A stretch of DNA of 64,000 bases from Lachnospiraceae bacterium (GCA_902363555.1 CABJAM010000002.1:248001-312000), one strand, 5' to 3'; shown: positions 43,094 to 52,048, numbered from the stretch's first letter. Notes: a model not told the origin generated them from the sequence alone. Numbers and translations: made by a program.

Positions 43094-43205
43094 AAAAGCT
43101 CCATTCCGTCGCCGCCTGGTTCCGTAAACATGCCCTTACGGCATTCCAGACCAATAAAAAGTATTTTTACATAAAGTATAGCATATTTCCCGCCTCCCTA
43201 CAAGC

Positions 43206-43374
43206 CACCCGGTTCCGCTTCGCTACACCGGGTCGTGGCAGTCGCCACAAAGGTGAGCCAGCTCCCCTTTGCGGCTCGTTGCCTGCACTGCACCCGGTTC
43301 CGCTTCGCTACACCGGGTCGTGGCAGTCGCCGCAAAGGTGAGCCAGCTCCCCTTTGCGGCTCGTTGCCTGCACG
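43206..43374. repeat. Two tandem copies of an 85-bp intergenic repeat
   Basis: Units begin at 43206 and 43291 and differ at few positions. Each starts CACCCGGTTCCGCTTCGCTA and contains inverted repeats (CACCCGG/CCGGGT type and AAAGG.GAGC/GCTCCCCTTT type). A diverged relative lies at 31345-31440. No coding function is seen; together with the rest of the gap (43094-43205, nothing recognised beyond a likely promoter for the GntR gene). Confidence 0.75.
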
Positions 43375-43412
43375 CAAAAAAAGAAGCGGATCACAGCGTC
43401 CGCTTCTTTTGC
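43374..43412 (-). terminator. Terminator of the FAD oxidoreductase gene
   Basis: GCAAAAAAAGAAGCGGA and TCCGCTTCTTTTGC form a strong stem with an 8-nt loop (43391-43398); the minus-strand transcript gets a TTTTTTT tail. It directly abuts the 85-bp tandem repeat. Confidence 0.8.
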
Positions 43413-43434
43413 TTAATCTGAATATTTAATTCGA

Positions 43435-44886
43435 TCAGTCGTTATCCTGAACATATTCTGCAGCGCTCATGCCTGCAATACGTCCGGTATTGACAGCATA
43501 ACCCATGGAATTTCCTGGCAGGAGGAACATGTAGCTGTCATCATAAATTGCGCAGGAATCTGCTCCGGCGCTGTAAAGACCAGGTACCGGCTCAAAATCA
43601 TTGTCCACAGCCTCGCAGTTTTCATTGATCTTGATACCGCCCACAGTGCCGTATCCGCCTGGACGAATCTTTGCACAGTAGAATGGAGCCTTTACGATGG
43701 GGCGCATATATTTGCGCGGTTTGTAGAACTCTTCATCAGCAGTATCACAGAAATCATTGTATTCATCTACTGTGTCCAGAAGATTGTCCACGTCGATACC
43801 GGCCTTTTCTGCCAGCTCCTCAATGGTATCAGCCACGAAAAAGCTTTCGCTGCCATTATCAATAGCCATCTGGATACCTTCCTTGAAGTCAGAAACATCC
43901 GGATTTGTACGAACCATGCTGACCACATCCACACCGTTTTTTACATAGTATTTAACGATGGAGGAATCAATAATGGAAAAACCGGTTTTATTTTTCTGTC
44001 TGGAAACAGCGTTGCTCAGGTATGTGGAGTTCTGCATGTAATCCTCATTCATAAAACGCTTTCCGTGAGTGTTTACAAGAAGGTTGGGCTGGCTGAATAC
44101 GTTGGGCACACTCTGAGGCAGGCTGTCGCAGCCTTCCACGCTGGCGGCCATCTCAATACGAACGGTGGATTTCCCAGCGCCGGCTTCCCAGGCCATTTTA
44201 AGACCCTCGCCCATGATGCCGGGAATAGCAAAGTTGAACATATCCACACCATGTGTAAAGCCTGTTTCCTGTTTGATCATATCCGGATTGGCGCCTGCGC
44301 CGCCGGTGCAGACAACGGCTGCTTTACAGTTGATCTTGATTTCTTCGCCATCCTTATCTGTGGCTAAAACGCCGGCAACATGGCCGTCCTCCATAATGAT
44401 TTTCTTTGCCGGTGTTTCTGTATGTATATCCACACCCAGCTCCAGGGCGCGTTCATATAATTTACGGTTCATAAAGGAAGCGGCTCTCGGCCCAATGCCC
44501 TGATCCGTCTTTACGATATGCCAGGTTGCCTCGGACTGTGGGAAATAGCGGTAAGCCCCTTCAAATTCCACACCCATATCCTCAAGCCACTCGATTGTTT
44601 CTGCAGACTGAGCAAAGTATCTCTTTACAAGACGGGCATCTACCTGATAATGGGTATACTCCATAAACATGTTAAATGCCTTTTCTACGGAAATATCCAC
44701 CATCTGATTTTTCTGATATTTTGTACCGATACCCAGAGGGCCCATACCCATATTTGCAGCGCCGCCGCATGTTGCAGCTTTTTCAATGAGGATCACCTGC
44801 GCGCCGTCCTCTGCTGCCTGTACGGCTGCGGAAAGACCTGCGGGTCCGCCTGCGATCACGACGATTTCTGTGGTCAGTTCTTTCAT
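43435..44886 (-). CDS. FAD-dependent oxidoreductase (fumarate reductase flavoprotein-like)
   Basis: 483 residues from the ATG at 44886 (GAAAGGG upstream; the frame is open further but has no other ribosome site). The Rossmann FAD motif is VVIAGGPAGLSAAVQAA, with Ala in place of the first Gly of GxGxxG. The fumarate reductase/succinate dehydrogenase-like middle has VVCTGGAGANPDMI, and the C terminus has GGIKINENCEAVD and FLLPGNSMGYAVNTGRIAG. The capping domain suggests a soluble, cytoplasmic ene-reductase or dehydrogenase acting on an unsaturated acid or steroid-like substrate. It lacks a flavin-transferase or cytochrome partner here. A cluster of DnaA boxes lies upstream, so its promoter might be DnaA-sensitive. 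Confidence 0.85.
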   Translation of the reverse strand: MKELTTEIVVIAGGPAGLSAAVQAAEDGAQVILIEKAATCGGAANMGMGPLGIGTKYQKNQMVDISVEKAFNMFMEYTHYQVDARLVKRYFAQSAETIEWLEDMGVEFEGAYRYFPQSEATWHIVKTDQGIGPRAASFMNRKLYERALELGVDIHTETPAKKIIMEDGHVAGVLATDKDGEEIKINCKAAVVCTGGAGANPDMIKQETGFTHGVDMFNFAIPGIMGEGLKMAWEAGAGKSTVRIEMAASVEGCDSLPQSVPNVFSQPNLLVNTHGKRFMNEDYMQNSTYLSNAVSRQKNKTGFSIIDSSIVKYYVKNGVDVVSMVRTNPDVSDFKEGIQMAIDNGSESFFVADTIEELAEKAGIDVDNLLDTVDEYNDFCDTADEEFYKPRKYMRPIVKAPFYCAKIRPGGYGTVGGIKINENCEAVDNDFEPVPGLYSAGADSCAIYDDSYMFLLPGNSMGYAVNTGRIAGMSAAEYVQDND

Positions 44887-45094
44887 TTTCTTACACCCTT
44901 TCTTTGGCCGGACAATCCTTATCCGGATTCCGGTTTTATCATTTGTACTTATTTTACCTTGAATCCTATGTGTATTCATATCGAATTTTTAACCGAAAGT
45001 ATATCTTTTTTTGTCTTTTTAAAAGGAGCCGCCAAACGCACAGCAGATCGTCAAATTTTCCCAAAACAGGCGGCAACATATCCAGCGCCGGGAT

Positions 45095-45239
45095 TTATCC
45101 ACAATTGCATTAGGAAATTTACCAAAAATTCCACTATCCACAGCTTTTCCACATAAAAGGACAGGAAATTTCGACAAATTGTGCACAGTTATACACGGTT
45201 TGTGGATAACTTGTGGAAAACTTTTCTCATTGTGGATAA
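45095..45239. other. DnaA-box cluster
   Basis: Perfect TTATCCACA at 45095-45103 and its complement TGTGGATAA at 45201-45209 and 45231-45239, plus near matches CTATCCACA (45134), TTTTCCACA (45145), TTGTGCACA (45179), TTATACACG (45189) and TGTGGAAAA (45212): eight boxes in 145 bp. They lie in the 405-bp gap between the FAD oxidoreductase and ldh. The left half of the gap (44930-45030) is AT-rich. dnaA and dnaN are not in the window. Confidence 0.75.
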
Positions 45240-45291
45240 CAGCGGCGCATGGATATATCCCGGATTTTGTACATTTTCCGGCTTTTCCGTA

Positions 45292-46269
45292 TCAGAAATC
45301 TAAAGAGTCCAGAACTTCCTTTAATTTCATCGCAGAATCCGTCAACTGCTTCAATTCATCGTCATCCAGCGGTGTATCGATGATCTGTTTCACACCATTT
45401 TGCCCAACCACCGACGGCAGGCCCAGACACACATCATAAAGCCCGTAATGACCGTCCACAAGACTGGATACAGTGAGGATGGCATTTTCATCTCGGATAA
45501 GCGCCTGAGCAATCCTCTTGACGACACGGGCAATGGCGTAAAATGTGGCGCCCTTGCGCTCAATGATTTCATAAGCACTGTTTTTCACATCCTCATAAAT
45601 GCGGCGCATGCTATGGTGATCGATACATTTATTACATGTCTGGCAAAATTCGTCCAGATCCACACCGGAAATATTGGCGCTGGAATAGACGGCCACCTCG
45701 CTGTCGCCGTGCTCACCGATGATCAGCGCATGGACGTTGCGGCTGTCCACCCCAAGATGCTCGCCCAGCAAATACTTAAAACGGCCCGTATCTAAAACTG
45801 TGCCGCTGCCGATGACCCGCCCCGGCTCAAAGCCGCTCAACTTCAGCGCCACCGATGTGAGTATATCGACCGGATTGGATACGATCAAAAGGATACAGTC
45901 CTTATTGTACTTTACGATTTCCGGAATGATCTGTTTGAATATTTTTACATTTTTCTCCGCCAGATCAATACGTGTCTCCCCCGGCATCTGATTGGCTCCC
46001 GCCGTGACAATGACCAGATACGCGTCGCTCAGATCCGGGTAATCACCGGCATAAATATTTACCGGCTTTACAAATGGCGCGCCATGGCCGATATCCATAG
46101 CCTCACCCTCGGCCTTTTTGTGGTTGATATCGATCAGCACCATCTCACTGAACAGCCCGCTGCCAAGTAATGTGTGGGCCGACGTAGCTCCCACAGCGCC
46201 GCAGCCGATAATACCACACTTTTGGATATTGAGATTTTTATGCTTTTTATTCTCATGTAAACTCTCCAT
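45292..46269 (-). CDS. ldh: L-lactate dehydrogenase
   Basis: 325 residues, GGAGG ribosome site. The NAD-binding motif GIIGCGAVGATSAHTLLGSG, substrate-specificity loop GANQMPGETRIDL (Gln at the position that selects lactate over malate), and catalytic ALIIGEHGDSEVAVYSS with the active-site His are all intact. It reduces pyruvate to L-lactate with NADH in fermentation. No fructose-1,6-bisphosphate site can be judged by eye. Its stop is 52 bp from the DnaA-box cluster. Divergent from the NSS transporter gene, 200 bp apart. Confidence 0.93.
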   Translation of the reverse strand: MESLHENKKHKNLNIQKCGIIGCGAVGATSAHTLLGSGLFSEMVLIDINHKKAEGEAMDIGHGAPFVKPVNIYAGDYPDLSDAYLVIVTAGANQMPGETRIDLAEKNVKIFKQIIPEIVKYNKDCILLIVSNPVDILTSVALKLSGFEPGRVIGSGTVLDTGRFKYLLGEHLGVDSRNVHALIIGEHGDSEVAVYSSANISGVDLDEFCQTCNKCIDHHSMRRIYEDVKNSAYEIIERKGATFYAIARVVKRIAQALIRDENAILTVSSLVDGHYGLYDVCLGLPSVVGQNGVKQIIDTPLDDDELKQLTDSAMKLKEVLDSLDF

Positions 46270-46323
46270 AATGTATGACCTCCGTAAAATATTAATTCGT
46301 TTCGATTTAGTATGAAGAATCTG

Positions 46324-46469
46324 TTGATAAAATATACATATTTATGGTATTATGGGAATGTTTGGCGAACTGCTCATAGAAGTAAAACAGGGCACGGAAC
46401 CGTTCGGTTTCTTTAAATGTTATCACTGCGTGCAGCCAAACGAAAAAAAATAGTAACCGGGGGATACAT
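46324..46469 (+). promoter_or_regulatory. Promoter and structured leader of the NSS transporter gene
   Basis: TTGATA (46324-46329), an 18-bp spacer and TATTAT (46348-46353) form a promoter. The 110-nt leader has GTTTGGC near 46359 pairing with GCCAAAC near 46436, and an inner GGAACCG-TT-CGGTTTC hairpin followed by TTT, an attenuator-like arrangement. It matches no riboswitch class I recognise. Confidence 0.4.
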
Positions 46470-47837
46470 ATGAAAAGAGAGAAATTTTCATCCAGATTGG
46501 GCTTCATCCTGATTTCCGCAGGCTGTGCCATCGGTCTTGGCAATGTCTGGCGCTTTCCATACATCGTCGGACAGTATGGCGGCGCTGCCTTTGTTCTCAT
46601 TTATTTATTCTTTCTGGTCATCCTGGGCCTTCCCATTATGACTATGGAATTTGCTGTGGGCCGGGCCAGTCAGGCCAGCGCGGCCATCTCCTTTGATAAG
46701 CTGGAGCCAAAGGGCAGTAAATGGCATTTTTATAAATGGGGCGCCATGGCCGGAAACTATCTTCTGATGATGTTTTATACAACCATCGGCGGATGGATGC
46801 TGATCTACTGTTATAAAATGCTCACCGGAAAGTTTGTCGGACTGGATACGGCCGGTGTTAAAGAAACCTTCAACACCATGCAGGGCGATCCGGCACAGAT
46901 GGTCATAGCCATGGTGATCGTGGTCATCGTATGCTTTTGCATCTGCGGCATGGGACTGCAGAAGGGCGTTGAGAAAATCACTAAGTTTATGATGATCTGC
47001 CTTCTCATTCTCATGGCTGTCCTGGCGATTAACTCGGTCATGCTTCCGGACAGCGGTAAAGGGCTTTCCTTTTACCTGAAACCGGATTTTGCCAAGCTTG
47101 TGGAAAACGGGCTGGGCGAGGCCATTTTCGCAGCCATGGGTCAGGCGTTTTTTACGCTGAGCCTGGGGATTGGAGCCATTGCCGTCTTTGGCAGCTACAT
47201 CAAAAAGGACCGTTCCCTGACCGGCGAGGCGATCTGGGTCACAGTACTTGATACAAGCGTGGCATTTATTGCCGGACTGATCATTTTTCCGGCCTGCTTT
47301 TCCTTTGATGTGCCGGCGGACAGCGGCCCTAACCTGATTTTTGTAACTCTGCCCAATGTGTTTAATAATATGGCCAGCGGACGTATCTGGGGCACGTTAT
47401 TTTTCATATTCATGCTCTTTGCGGCCATGTCCACCATTGTGGCGGTGTTTGAGAATATCATTTCCTTTGCCATGGACCTGACGGGCTGCAGCCGGAAGAA
47501 GGCGGTGATCGGCAATCTCATCGCTATTATCATCCTGTCGCTGCCCTGCACGCTGGGCTTTAATATCCTCTCCAGCTTCCAGCCCCTGGGCGCTGGAACC
47601 AATGTGCTGAGCCTGGAGGATTTCCTCGTGAGTAATAATCTGCTGCCCATTGGCAGCCTTGTGTATCTGCTGTTTTGCACAAGCCGCTATGGATGGGGAT
47701 GGAAAAATTTCTGCGCAGAGGCGGATGCGGGCAAGGGGATTAAATTTCCGAAATGGGCACGGGTTTATGTGTCGTTTGTATTGCCGTTGATCGTGCTGTT
47801 TATATTTGTGCAGGGGTATATTTCTATGTTTGCATAA
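46470..47837 (+). CDS. Sodium-dependent (NSS family) transporter
   Basis: 455 residues, about eleven membrane helices. Starts MKREKFSSRLGFILISAGCA and continues IGLGNVWRFPYIVGQYGGAA, the conserved unwound helix 1 of neurotransmitter:sodium symporters where Na+ and substrate bind. Helix 6 region has GQAFFTLSLGIGAIAVFGSY. Bacterial members import amino acids such as tryptophan, tyrosine or alanine, so an amino-acid substrate is likely. It has eleven-helix length like MhsT. GGGGGA precedes the ATG; ends at the strong terminator 47841-47890. Confidence 0.92.
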   Translation: MKREKFSSRLGFILISAGCAIGLGNVWRFPYIVGQYGGAAFVLIYLFFLVILGLPIMTMEFAVGRASQASAAISFDKLEPKGSKWHFYKWGAMAGNYLLMMFYTTIGGWMLIYCYKMLTGKFVGLDTAGVKETFNTMQGDPAQMVIAMVIVVIVCFCICGMGLQKGVEKITKFMMICLLILMAVLAINSVMLPDSGKGLSFYLKPDFAKLVENGLGEAIFAAMGQAFFTLSLGIGAIAVFGSYIKKDRSLTGEAIWVTVLDTSVAFIAGLIIFPACFSFDVPADSGPNLIFVTLPNVFNNMASGRIWGTLFFIFMLFAAMSTIVAVFENIISFAMDLTGCSRKKAVIGNLIAIIILSLPCTLGFNILSSFQPLGAGTNVLSLEDFLVSNNLLPIGSLVYLLFCTSRYGWGWKNFCAEADAGKGIKFPKWARVYVSFVLPLIVLFIFVQGYISMFA

Positions 47838-47840
47838 AAG

Positions 47841-47890
47841 AAAGCTGCCGTAATGTTCCCGGATTTAAGCGGGAGCATTACGGCAGCTTT
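47841..47890. terminator. Bidirectional terminator between convergent genes
   Basis: AAAGCTGCCGTAATG (47841-47855) and CATTACGGCAGCTTT (47876-47890) are perfect complements, with an inner GTTCCCG/CGGGAG stem. It serves both the NSS transporter and the lipoprotein gene at 47893, whose stop is only 2 bp away. Confidence 0.85.
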
Positions 47891-47892
47891 AG

Positions 47893-48924
47893 TTATTCGG
47901 CTGCTGAGGTTTCCGTTACTGATTGTGACTGGGATCCATCCTGCTGCATGAATGTATTCAACTCTGAAAGCCAGTCTTTTAGGGTGTCTCGGCTTTCGGA
48001 TAAAAGGAAACCAAACTGGAGGCCGGCTTTGTTGTCTTCTACATCGCCTTCAAAGCAGCGGACAAGGCCGCTGGCGGAGGTCAGGGTGTCATCGGTGATG
48101 AGAAGAGCGACGCAGTTCGTGCCATTGTCCAGGGTTGCTTGGGCTTCGTATTTGGTGCCTTTTTCCATGGGTTCACCGCTGTTGGCATCGAAGCTTATAT
48201 AGTAATAGACATCGTCATAGTAAAAACGCAGAATAATCTGCTTATCGATCTTTTCCAATGCCGCGCTGGTGATTTCGCCGATGGATTCTGCTGTTTCAGC
48301 ATCGTAGGCCTCGCCGAACAGTACTCTGCCATCAATGCCGCCCCTGTTGATAAATTTGAATGTAAGAACGATATAGGACTCATCGCCGGAATTTCTCACT
48401 TCCAATATGACGCTTTCGTCGTCGTCCAGATTCCATACGACACCAAAAAGGTTCAGATCCTGATAGCACAATGTGGCAAAGGCTTCCACATCCTCACAGG
48501 TATCCAGCGCATTCTTTTCTATACTGTCCTGCCGTTCGTAGTGCTGGTCCATTTCGGATATGATCGTCTTAAATAAATCAAAAGGCCGCTGAAGTCCATC
48601 GTGAAATTCAAAGGAAAAACTCAGATTCCGAACCTCCGAATAAAGCGTTGCCATGTATCCCCGGCTTTCTTCGTTGTAGACCATATATTTATCCGGCAGT
48701 GTGTACAGTATTGAATTTTCACTTTCTTCCTTTTCGCAGTCTTCCTTTGATACGCCGATGGCCTTAAAGAAATCATCTTCCATGGACAGGTAGTGTTGAT
48801 CGTGCCATTGTACAGGGTCTACGACCGGATACTGAGGCTTGCTGCTTTGACAGGCGGACAGGTAGATTGCGCATAGTAAAATAAATACGCTGGCGCTTAA
48901 CATCTTGCTTCTTCTTTTTAACAT
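47893..48924 (-). CDS. Putative lipoprotein of unknown function
   Basis: 343 residues, strong AGGAGGGG ribosome site. A signal peptide with a lipobox (IYLSACQSS) makes Cys about 25 the lipidated residue, so the protein is on the outer face of the membrane. The mature part is acidic with alternating strands and helices (SLYSEVRNLSFSFEF-like region, FKFINRGGIDGRVLFG, VYYYISFDANSGEPMEKGTK) and a Ser/Gln/Thr-rich end. The YYYISFDA-xx-GEP segment resembles the PepSY-like or DUF-type repeats that report a bound ligand, but I cannot assign a family. It is 106 bp upstream of nothing in its own operon; the solute-binding protein gene is upstream in the same direction. Confidence 0.8.
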   Translation of the reverse strand: MLKRRSKMLSASVFILLCAIYLSACQSSKPQYPVVDPVQWHDQHYLSMEDDFFKAIGVSKEDCEKEESENSILYTLPDKYMVYNEESRGYMATLYSEVRNLSFSFEFHDGLQRPFDLFKTIISEMDQHYERQDSIEKNALDTCEDVEAFATLCYQDLNLFGVVWNLDDDESVILEVRNSGDESYIVLTFKFINRGGIDGRVLFGEAYDAETAESIGEITSAALEKIDKQIILRFYYDDVYYYISFDANSGEPMEKGTKYEAQATLDNGTNCVALLITDDTLTSASGLVRCFEGDVEDNKAGLQFGFLLSESRDTLKDWLSELNTFMQQDGSQSQSVTETSAAE

Positions 48925-49030
48925 AAATACTCACCCCTCCTGTTTGTAAAAATGTTGAGATTTTACTGTATAACAGACCCTCTGGACTGTCACAGCATTG
49001 TCAATGATTTCCACATCAGGTTACATTATT

Positions 49031-50368
49031 TCATTGACTAAACTCCAGGCATCCCTCCACTTCCTTTACAAATTCCTCCGGCGTCAGCACACCGGCATAA
49101 AGCTTTTTCGTATAATTCTGCCATTTGTCAGCGTTTTCTTTAGGCATGACCGCATACCAGAAGCTGGTGTCATGCTTGCGATTATCCACCATGGCCCGAA
49201 ACTGCCGTACAGGCTCGGGCAGATTTTCCGGCACACTCAGGGAACTGTCATTCATATAATTTAAATAACCATAATTTGTCACATTGATCTCGTTGACTCG
49301 GCGGGAAAACTCAAGACAGATTTTCGCCGCGTCATCGGCATACGCCGTCTTTTTGTTGATACAAAGTCCGGGTGTCATCTCGTGATTGGCATTCATCAGG
49401 TAAGCCTCATAATCGGGAAATGCCCCATCACTGCAATCGGGAAACTGGATCAGCTCAATGGCATCCTCCCCCATATTTTCCATGAGATAATAAACAATGG
49501 TAGATTGGTGGGGCATGAGCACGGCTCCATTTTTCACAAAATTTTCTGCCGACTCCACCTCCCCGGTCTGCATAAAATCCTCGGCAAATGCATGATGACG
49601 GTTCAGCTCGTCAATCTTTGCTGCCGCATCTAAAAAGACATCATCTGTGAAGCTTATTTTCCCCCGCATCAATTCATCCAGAGCGTAGGGATTTTCACGA
49701 TTTACGATCATGGTATACAGCAATTCCCCAAGCCAGCTATCCTTATTGCCAAAACCAATGGCCGGATAATCGGTGCTGTTCTTTCGATTGTACGCATTGA
49801 CCGCATCTACAAAATCCAGCAGCTCCTGCCAGTCTTTCGGCGCACTCAGACCCATCTGTTCCATAAGCCCCCGGTTGCAGTAGGTCACCGCATAAGCTTC
49901 CACAAGGCAAGGGATGATATATGTATTACCATCCCGATATGCCGATACATACCCCGATGCATAGGAGAAACCGGAAGCATCGATATATTCCTGCACCGGC
50001 AGGCAGGCGCCGGCATCAAATAAAAATTCCGGAAAGGAACCGCCCCATACGGCAAATACATCCGGCAGCTCATCGCAGGCCAGCGAAATCCGCAGCTTGT
50101 CCTTTAATTCCTCCGTGGCAAAGGTTTTTACATTCAGTTCGTAACCGAACTCCTCCCCTAACTGCTCCCATAAATCCAGATAGTGGGTGCCTGGCGTATT
50201 ATAATCAAAAAATATCCATATATCCAGCTTTGGAAGTCTGGCCGAAGGCACCGCCTTGTCCGGTGTCTCACCGGCGCAGCCTGTCAGAGTTAAAATAAAG
50301 GCGAATACTAAAAGCCATCGTATATATGAATGGATTTTTCGTTTGACACCGGTATTATCTATTTTCAT
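49031..50368 (-). CDS. Extracellular solute-binding lipoprotein (ABC sugar-type, orphan)
   Basis: 445 residues from the ATG at 50368 (GAGGAAC upstream). A membrane-spanning signal with lipobox LTLTGCAGE is followed by a family 1 solute-binding fold: LDIWIFFDYNTPGTHYLDLW, DELPDVFAVWGG, and ALTYCNRG-type hinge YAVTYCNRGLMEQMGL. It should bind an oligosaccharide outside the cell. No permease or ATPase genes are adjacent, so it must share a transporter encoded elsewhere or act as a sensor. Its start overlaps the end of the nuclease remnant region by no more than a few bases (50386 is the remnant stop). Confidence 0.85.
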   Translation of the reverse strand: MKIDNTGVKRKIHSYIRWLLVFAFILTLTGCAGETPDKAVPSARLPKLDIWIFFDYNTPGTHYLDLWEQLGEEFGYELNVKTFATEELKDKLRISLACDELPDVFAVWGGSFPEFLFDAGACLPVQEYIDASGFSYASGYVSAYRDGNTYIIPCLVEAYAVTYCNRGLMEQMGLSAPKDWQELLDFVDAVNAYNRKNSTDYPAIGFGNKDSWLGELLYTMIVNRENPYALDELMRGKISFTDDVFLDAAAKIDELNRHHAFAEDFMQTGEVESAENFVKNGAVLMPHQSTIVYYLMENMGEDAIELIQFPDCSDGAFPDYEAYLMNANHEMTPGLCINKKTAYADDAAKICLEFSRRVNEINVTNYGYLNYMNDSSLSVPENLPEPVRQFRAMVDNRKHDTSFWYAVMPKENADKWQNYTKKLYAGVLTPEEFVKEVEGCLEFSQ

Positions 50369-50385
50369 ACGTTTTGTTCCTCGAT

Positions 50386-50871
50386 TCATTCCGTAGACGA
50401 AAGTACGACTTTGCACTGCTTTTTATAGCAGGCGATTCCATATTTCAATATCTTATTCATTCCAGCAAGCTGGAGCTTTTCTTCATACCGCAAATCTTGA
50501 ATCTGGCGAAGGGCCTCGGTGCACGCTGCATCCAGCGCCTTATTTTCTGCATATTTAATTTCAATAACAATCCCCATATCCGCAGCTTCGTATTCAATAA
50601 GAATATCACTGTAACCGTCACCAGATTCGGAATTTGAGGCCACAATCCAATTGTCCTCATAACTTAAAAGGCCTAAGAGAATCCCATGATAAAAGCAGAC
50701 ACTTGGGTTTGGTATTGTCAAACCCTTAGTGGTCGCTTTCCCTGTGGGCAAGTTTTCCTTTTTCGCCTTTTTTGTACTTGTATCCCGAATACTGATTGTG
50801 TGCTTTAAATAGTCATTAAACTGTTCCTCTATGGATGCTGCATCCCCCTTCTTAAAAGCATCGTATGGCAT
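50386..50871 (-). pseudogene. C-terminal remnant of a PD-(D/E)XK nuclease-superfamily protein
   Basis: 161-codon frame. SVCFYHGILLGLLSYEDNWI, NSESGDGYSDILI and IVIEIKYAENKALDAAC with GIACYKKQCKV match the PD-(D/E)XK end of the AAA-ATPase-like/DUF1703 proteins common in Clostridia and Bacteroidetes. Those are normally near 550 residues with an N-terminal ATPase part, which is missing. The frame begins inside the GNAT-derived repeat at 50872-51060, so the 5' part was replaced. The nuclease motif (D...EIKYA) is intact, but no ribosome site is present. Confidence 0.7.
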
Positions 50872-51060
50872 AATTCGATCTGCATTATGTTTGAATTATT
50901 CTCTGCGATATGTATCAGCTCCTGTAAAAGTCTTGTTCCAATTCTCTAATTCCAAAATTCACTCAATAATGCAATGGCAACGCTTGCCCGATGCCTTGTT
51001 TACAGCTTAAATTCAATATCTTTAATAATTATATTCTGCCTCCGCAAACTGGAATTTTCA
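50872..51060 (-). repeat. GNAT-derived deletion element, copy 1
   Basis: About 185 bp matching both ends of the acetyltransferase gene at 53969-54526 with about 255 bp of its middle missing; the junction is GATGCCTTGTTT joined to ACAGCTTAAATTC (plus strand). The former start codon reads ATA. Copy 2 at 55017-55201 has the same junction. Confidence 0.75.
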
Positions 51061-51063
51061 ATC

Positions 51064-51483
51064 CTACTCTTTAAATGAGAGATATCTTTTAACATGAATA
51101 AATGCACAAACCAGCAGAACAGCCGCACAGATAAAATTCATTACCGGTAGAGCCAAATAAGCACTATTCAGATTTACACATCCGACTATAATCCAAATAA
51201 TTGAAACGATAAAAAACACCACAGCGGTCACCAAACTCAACTTAGTGTTAATTGCCCTTTTCTCAGATGCCTTTTGTGCGATTTCAGTTTCGCCTTTGAC
51301 AATGTCATCAAGTGTTATCCTCATCATTTTACTGATTGCAATCAAATTATCTATATCGGGCATTCCTTTGTCATTTTCCCACTTGGTAATAGCCTGCCTT
51401 GATACATTCAGAGATTCTGCCAATTGCTCCTGCGATAGTCCTTCTGTTTGACGATATTCCTTTAACCGTTCACCCAAAGTCAT
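51064..51483 (-). CDS. XRE-family regulator with C-terminal membrane helices
   Basis: 139 residues from the ATG at 51483 (GGAGG 8 nt upstream). The helix-turn-helix domain fills residues 1-62: MTLGERLKEYRQTEGLSQEQ, then LAESLNVSRQAITKWENDKG. After a short charged linker two to three hydrophobic helices follow (LVTAVVFFIVSIIWIIVGCV; VMNFICAAVLLVCAFI), so the DNA-binding part faces the cytoplasm from the membrane. Such proteins often sense envelope stress. It is the most leftward intact gene of the AT-rich cassette-like region. Copy 1 of the GNAT-derived element directly follows its stop. Confidence 0.88.
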   Translation of the reverse strand: MTLGERLKEYRQTEGLSQEQLAESLNVSRQAITKWENDKGMPDIDNLIAISKMMRITLDDIVKGETEIAQKASEKRAINTKLSLVTAVVFFIVSIIWIIVGCVNLNSAYLALPVMNFICAAVLLVCAFIHVKRYLSFKE

Positions 51484-51598
51484 ACTCGTATCCTCCAATC
51501 TTAGATTTAACACCATTCTACAGCTTCATACGAAAGTAGCACAAGAAAACGGTAATTACATATGTGCTATTTTCCGTAGCATCAACGTTATTGTTTGA

Positions 51599-51612
51599 CA
51601 AATTCTAATTTG
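51599..51612 (-). repeat. Junction motif copy (perfect palindrome-like form)
   Basis: CAAATTAGAATTTG on the minus strand, extended to ACAAATT/AATTTGT arms. Lies 4 bp beyond the stop of the monooxygenase-like gene and 116 bp before the XRE start. Confidence 0.6.
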
Positions 51613-51615
51613 TAT

Positions 51616-51963
51616 TTAGACGATATTCTCCCCTAAGATTATTTTAGGCATTGTCGTTAAACATCTATTCCAACGTTTGTAGAATTTTTCTAACCCAAGT
51701 TTAGATACTCTCGCATGGGTTTCTTCATTTTCCAATACCCAGTATAAGACATATGTTACTTTTCCTACATTTCTTGTAAGACGAACAGGCAATTCCCCCT
51801 CTTTAACTGCGGTAAAATCCTTTTGTCTATGGGTCCGTTTAATATAGTGTACATCAATAACACCATCTTGCTTTAGATAAAATTCAGCGACTTCTTTCAT
51901 CAATTCTTCGATTTCATCTAACTTAGTTAATTTCGCTTCATAAATGCATATTTCATTGAACAT
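51616..51963 (-). CDS. Antibiotic-biosynthesis-monooxygenase-like small protein
   Basis: 115 residues from the ATG at 51963 (GGAGG 6 nt upstream). NEICIYEAKLTKLDEIEELM, KEVAEFYLKQDGVIDVHYIK and YVLYWVLENEETHARVSKLG fit the ferredoxin-like dimeric alpha/beta-barrel (ABM) superfamily. Members are cofactor-less monooxygenases or heme-degrading enzymes, but many are uncharacterised; substrate is unknown here. Stand-alone single-gene unit typical of gene cassettes; the junction motif follows its stop. Confidence 0.65.
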   Translation of the reverse strand: MFNEICIYEAKLTKLDEIEELMKEVAEFYLKQDGVIDVHYIKRTHRQKDFTAVKEGELPVRLTRNVGKVTYVLYWVLENEETHARVSKLGLEKFYKRWNRCLTTMPKIILGENIV

Positions 51964-52048
51964 AAAATACCTCCGCAAATACTATCTGCAATATATCCGT
52001 CAAGACTCATTGCAATAAATAAACTTATTTTCCTTACGTTTTATCTCC

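Noticed and set aside
45095..45239. Firm call of the chromosomal origin oriC
   Set aside because: dnaA, dnaN, gidB or rpmH are not nearby and skew cannot be computed from this window.
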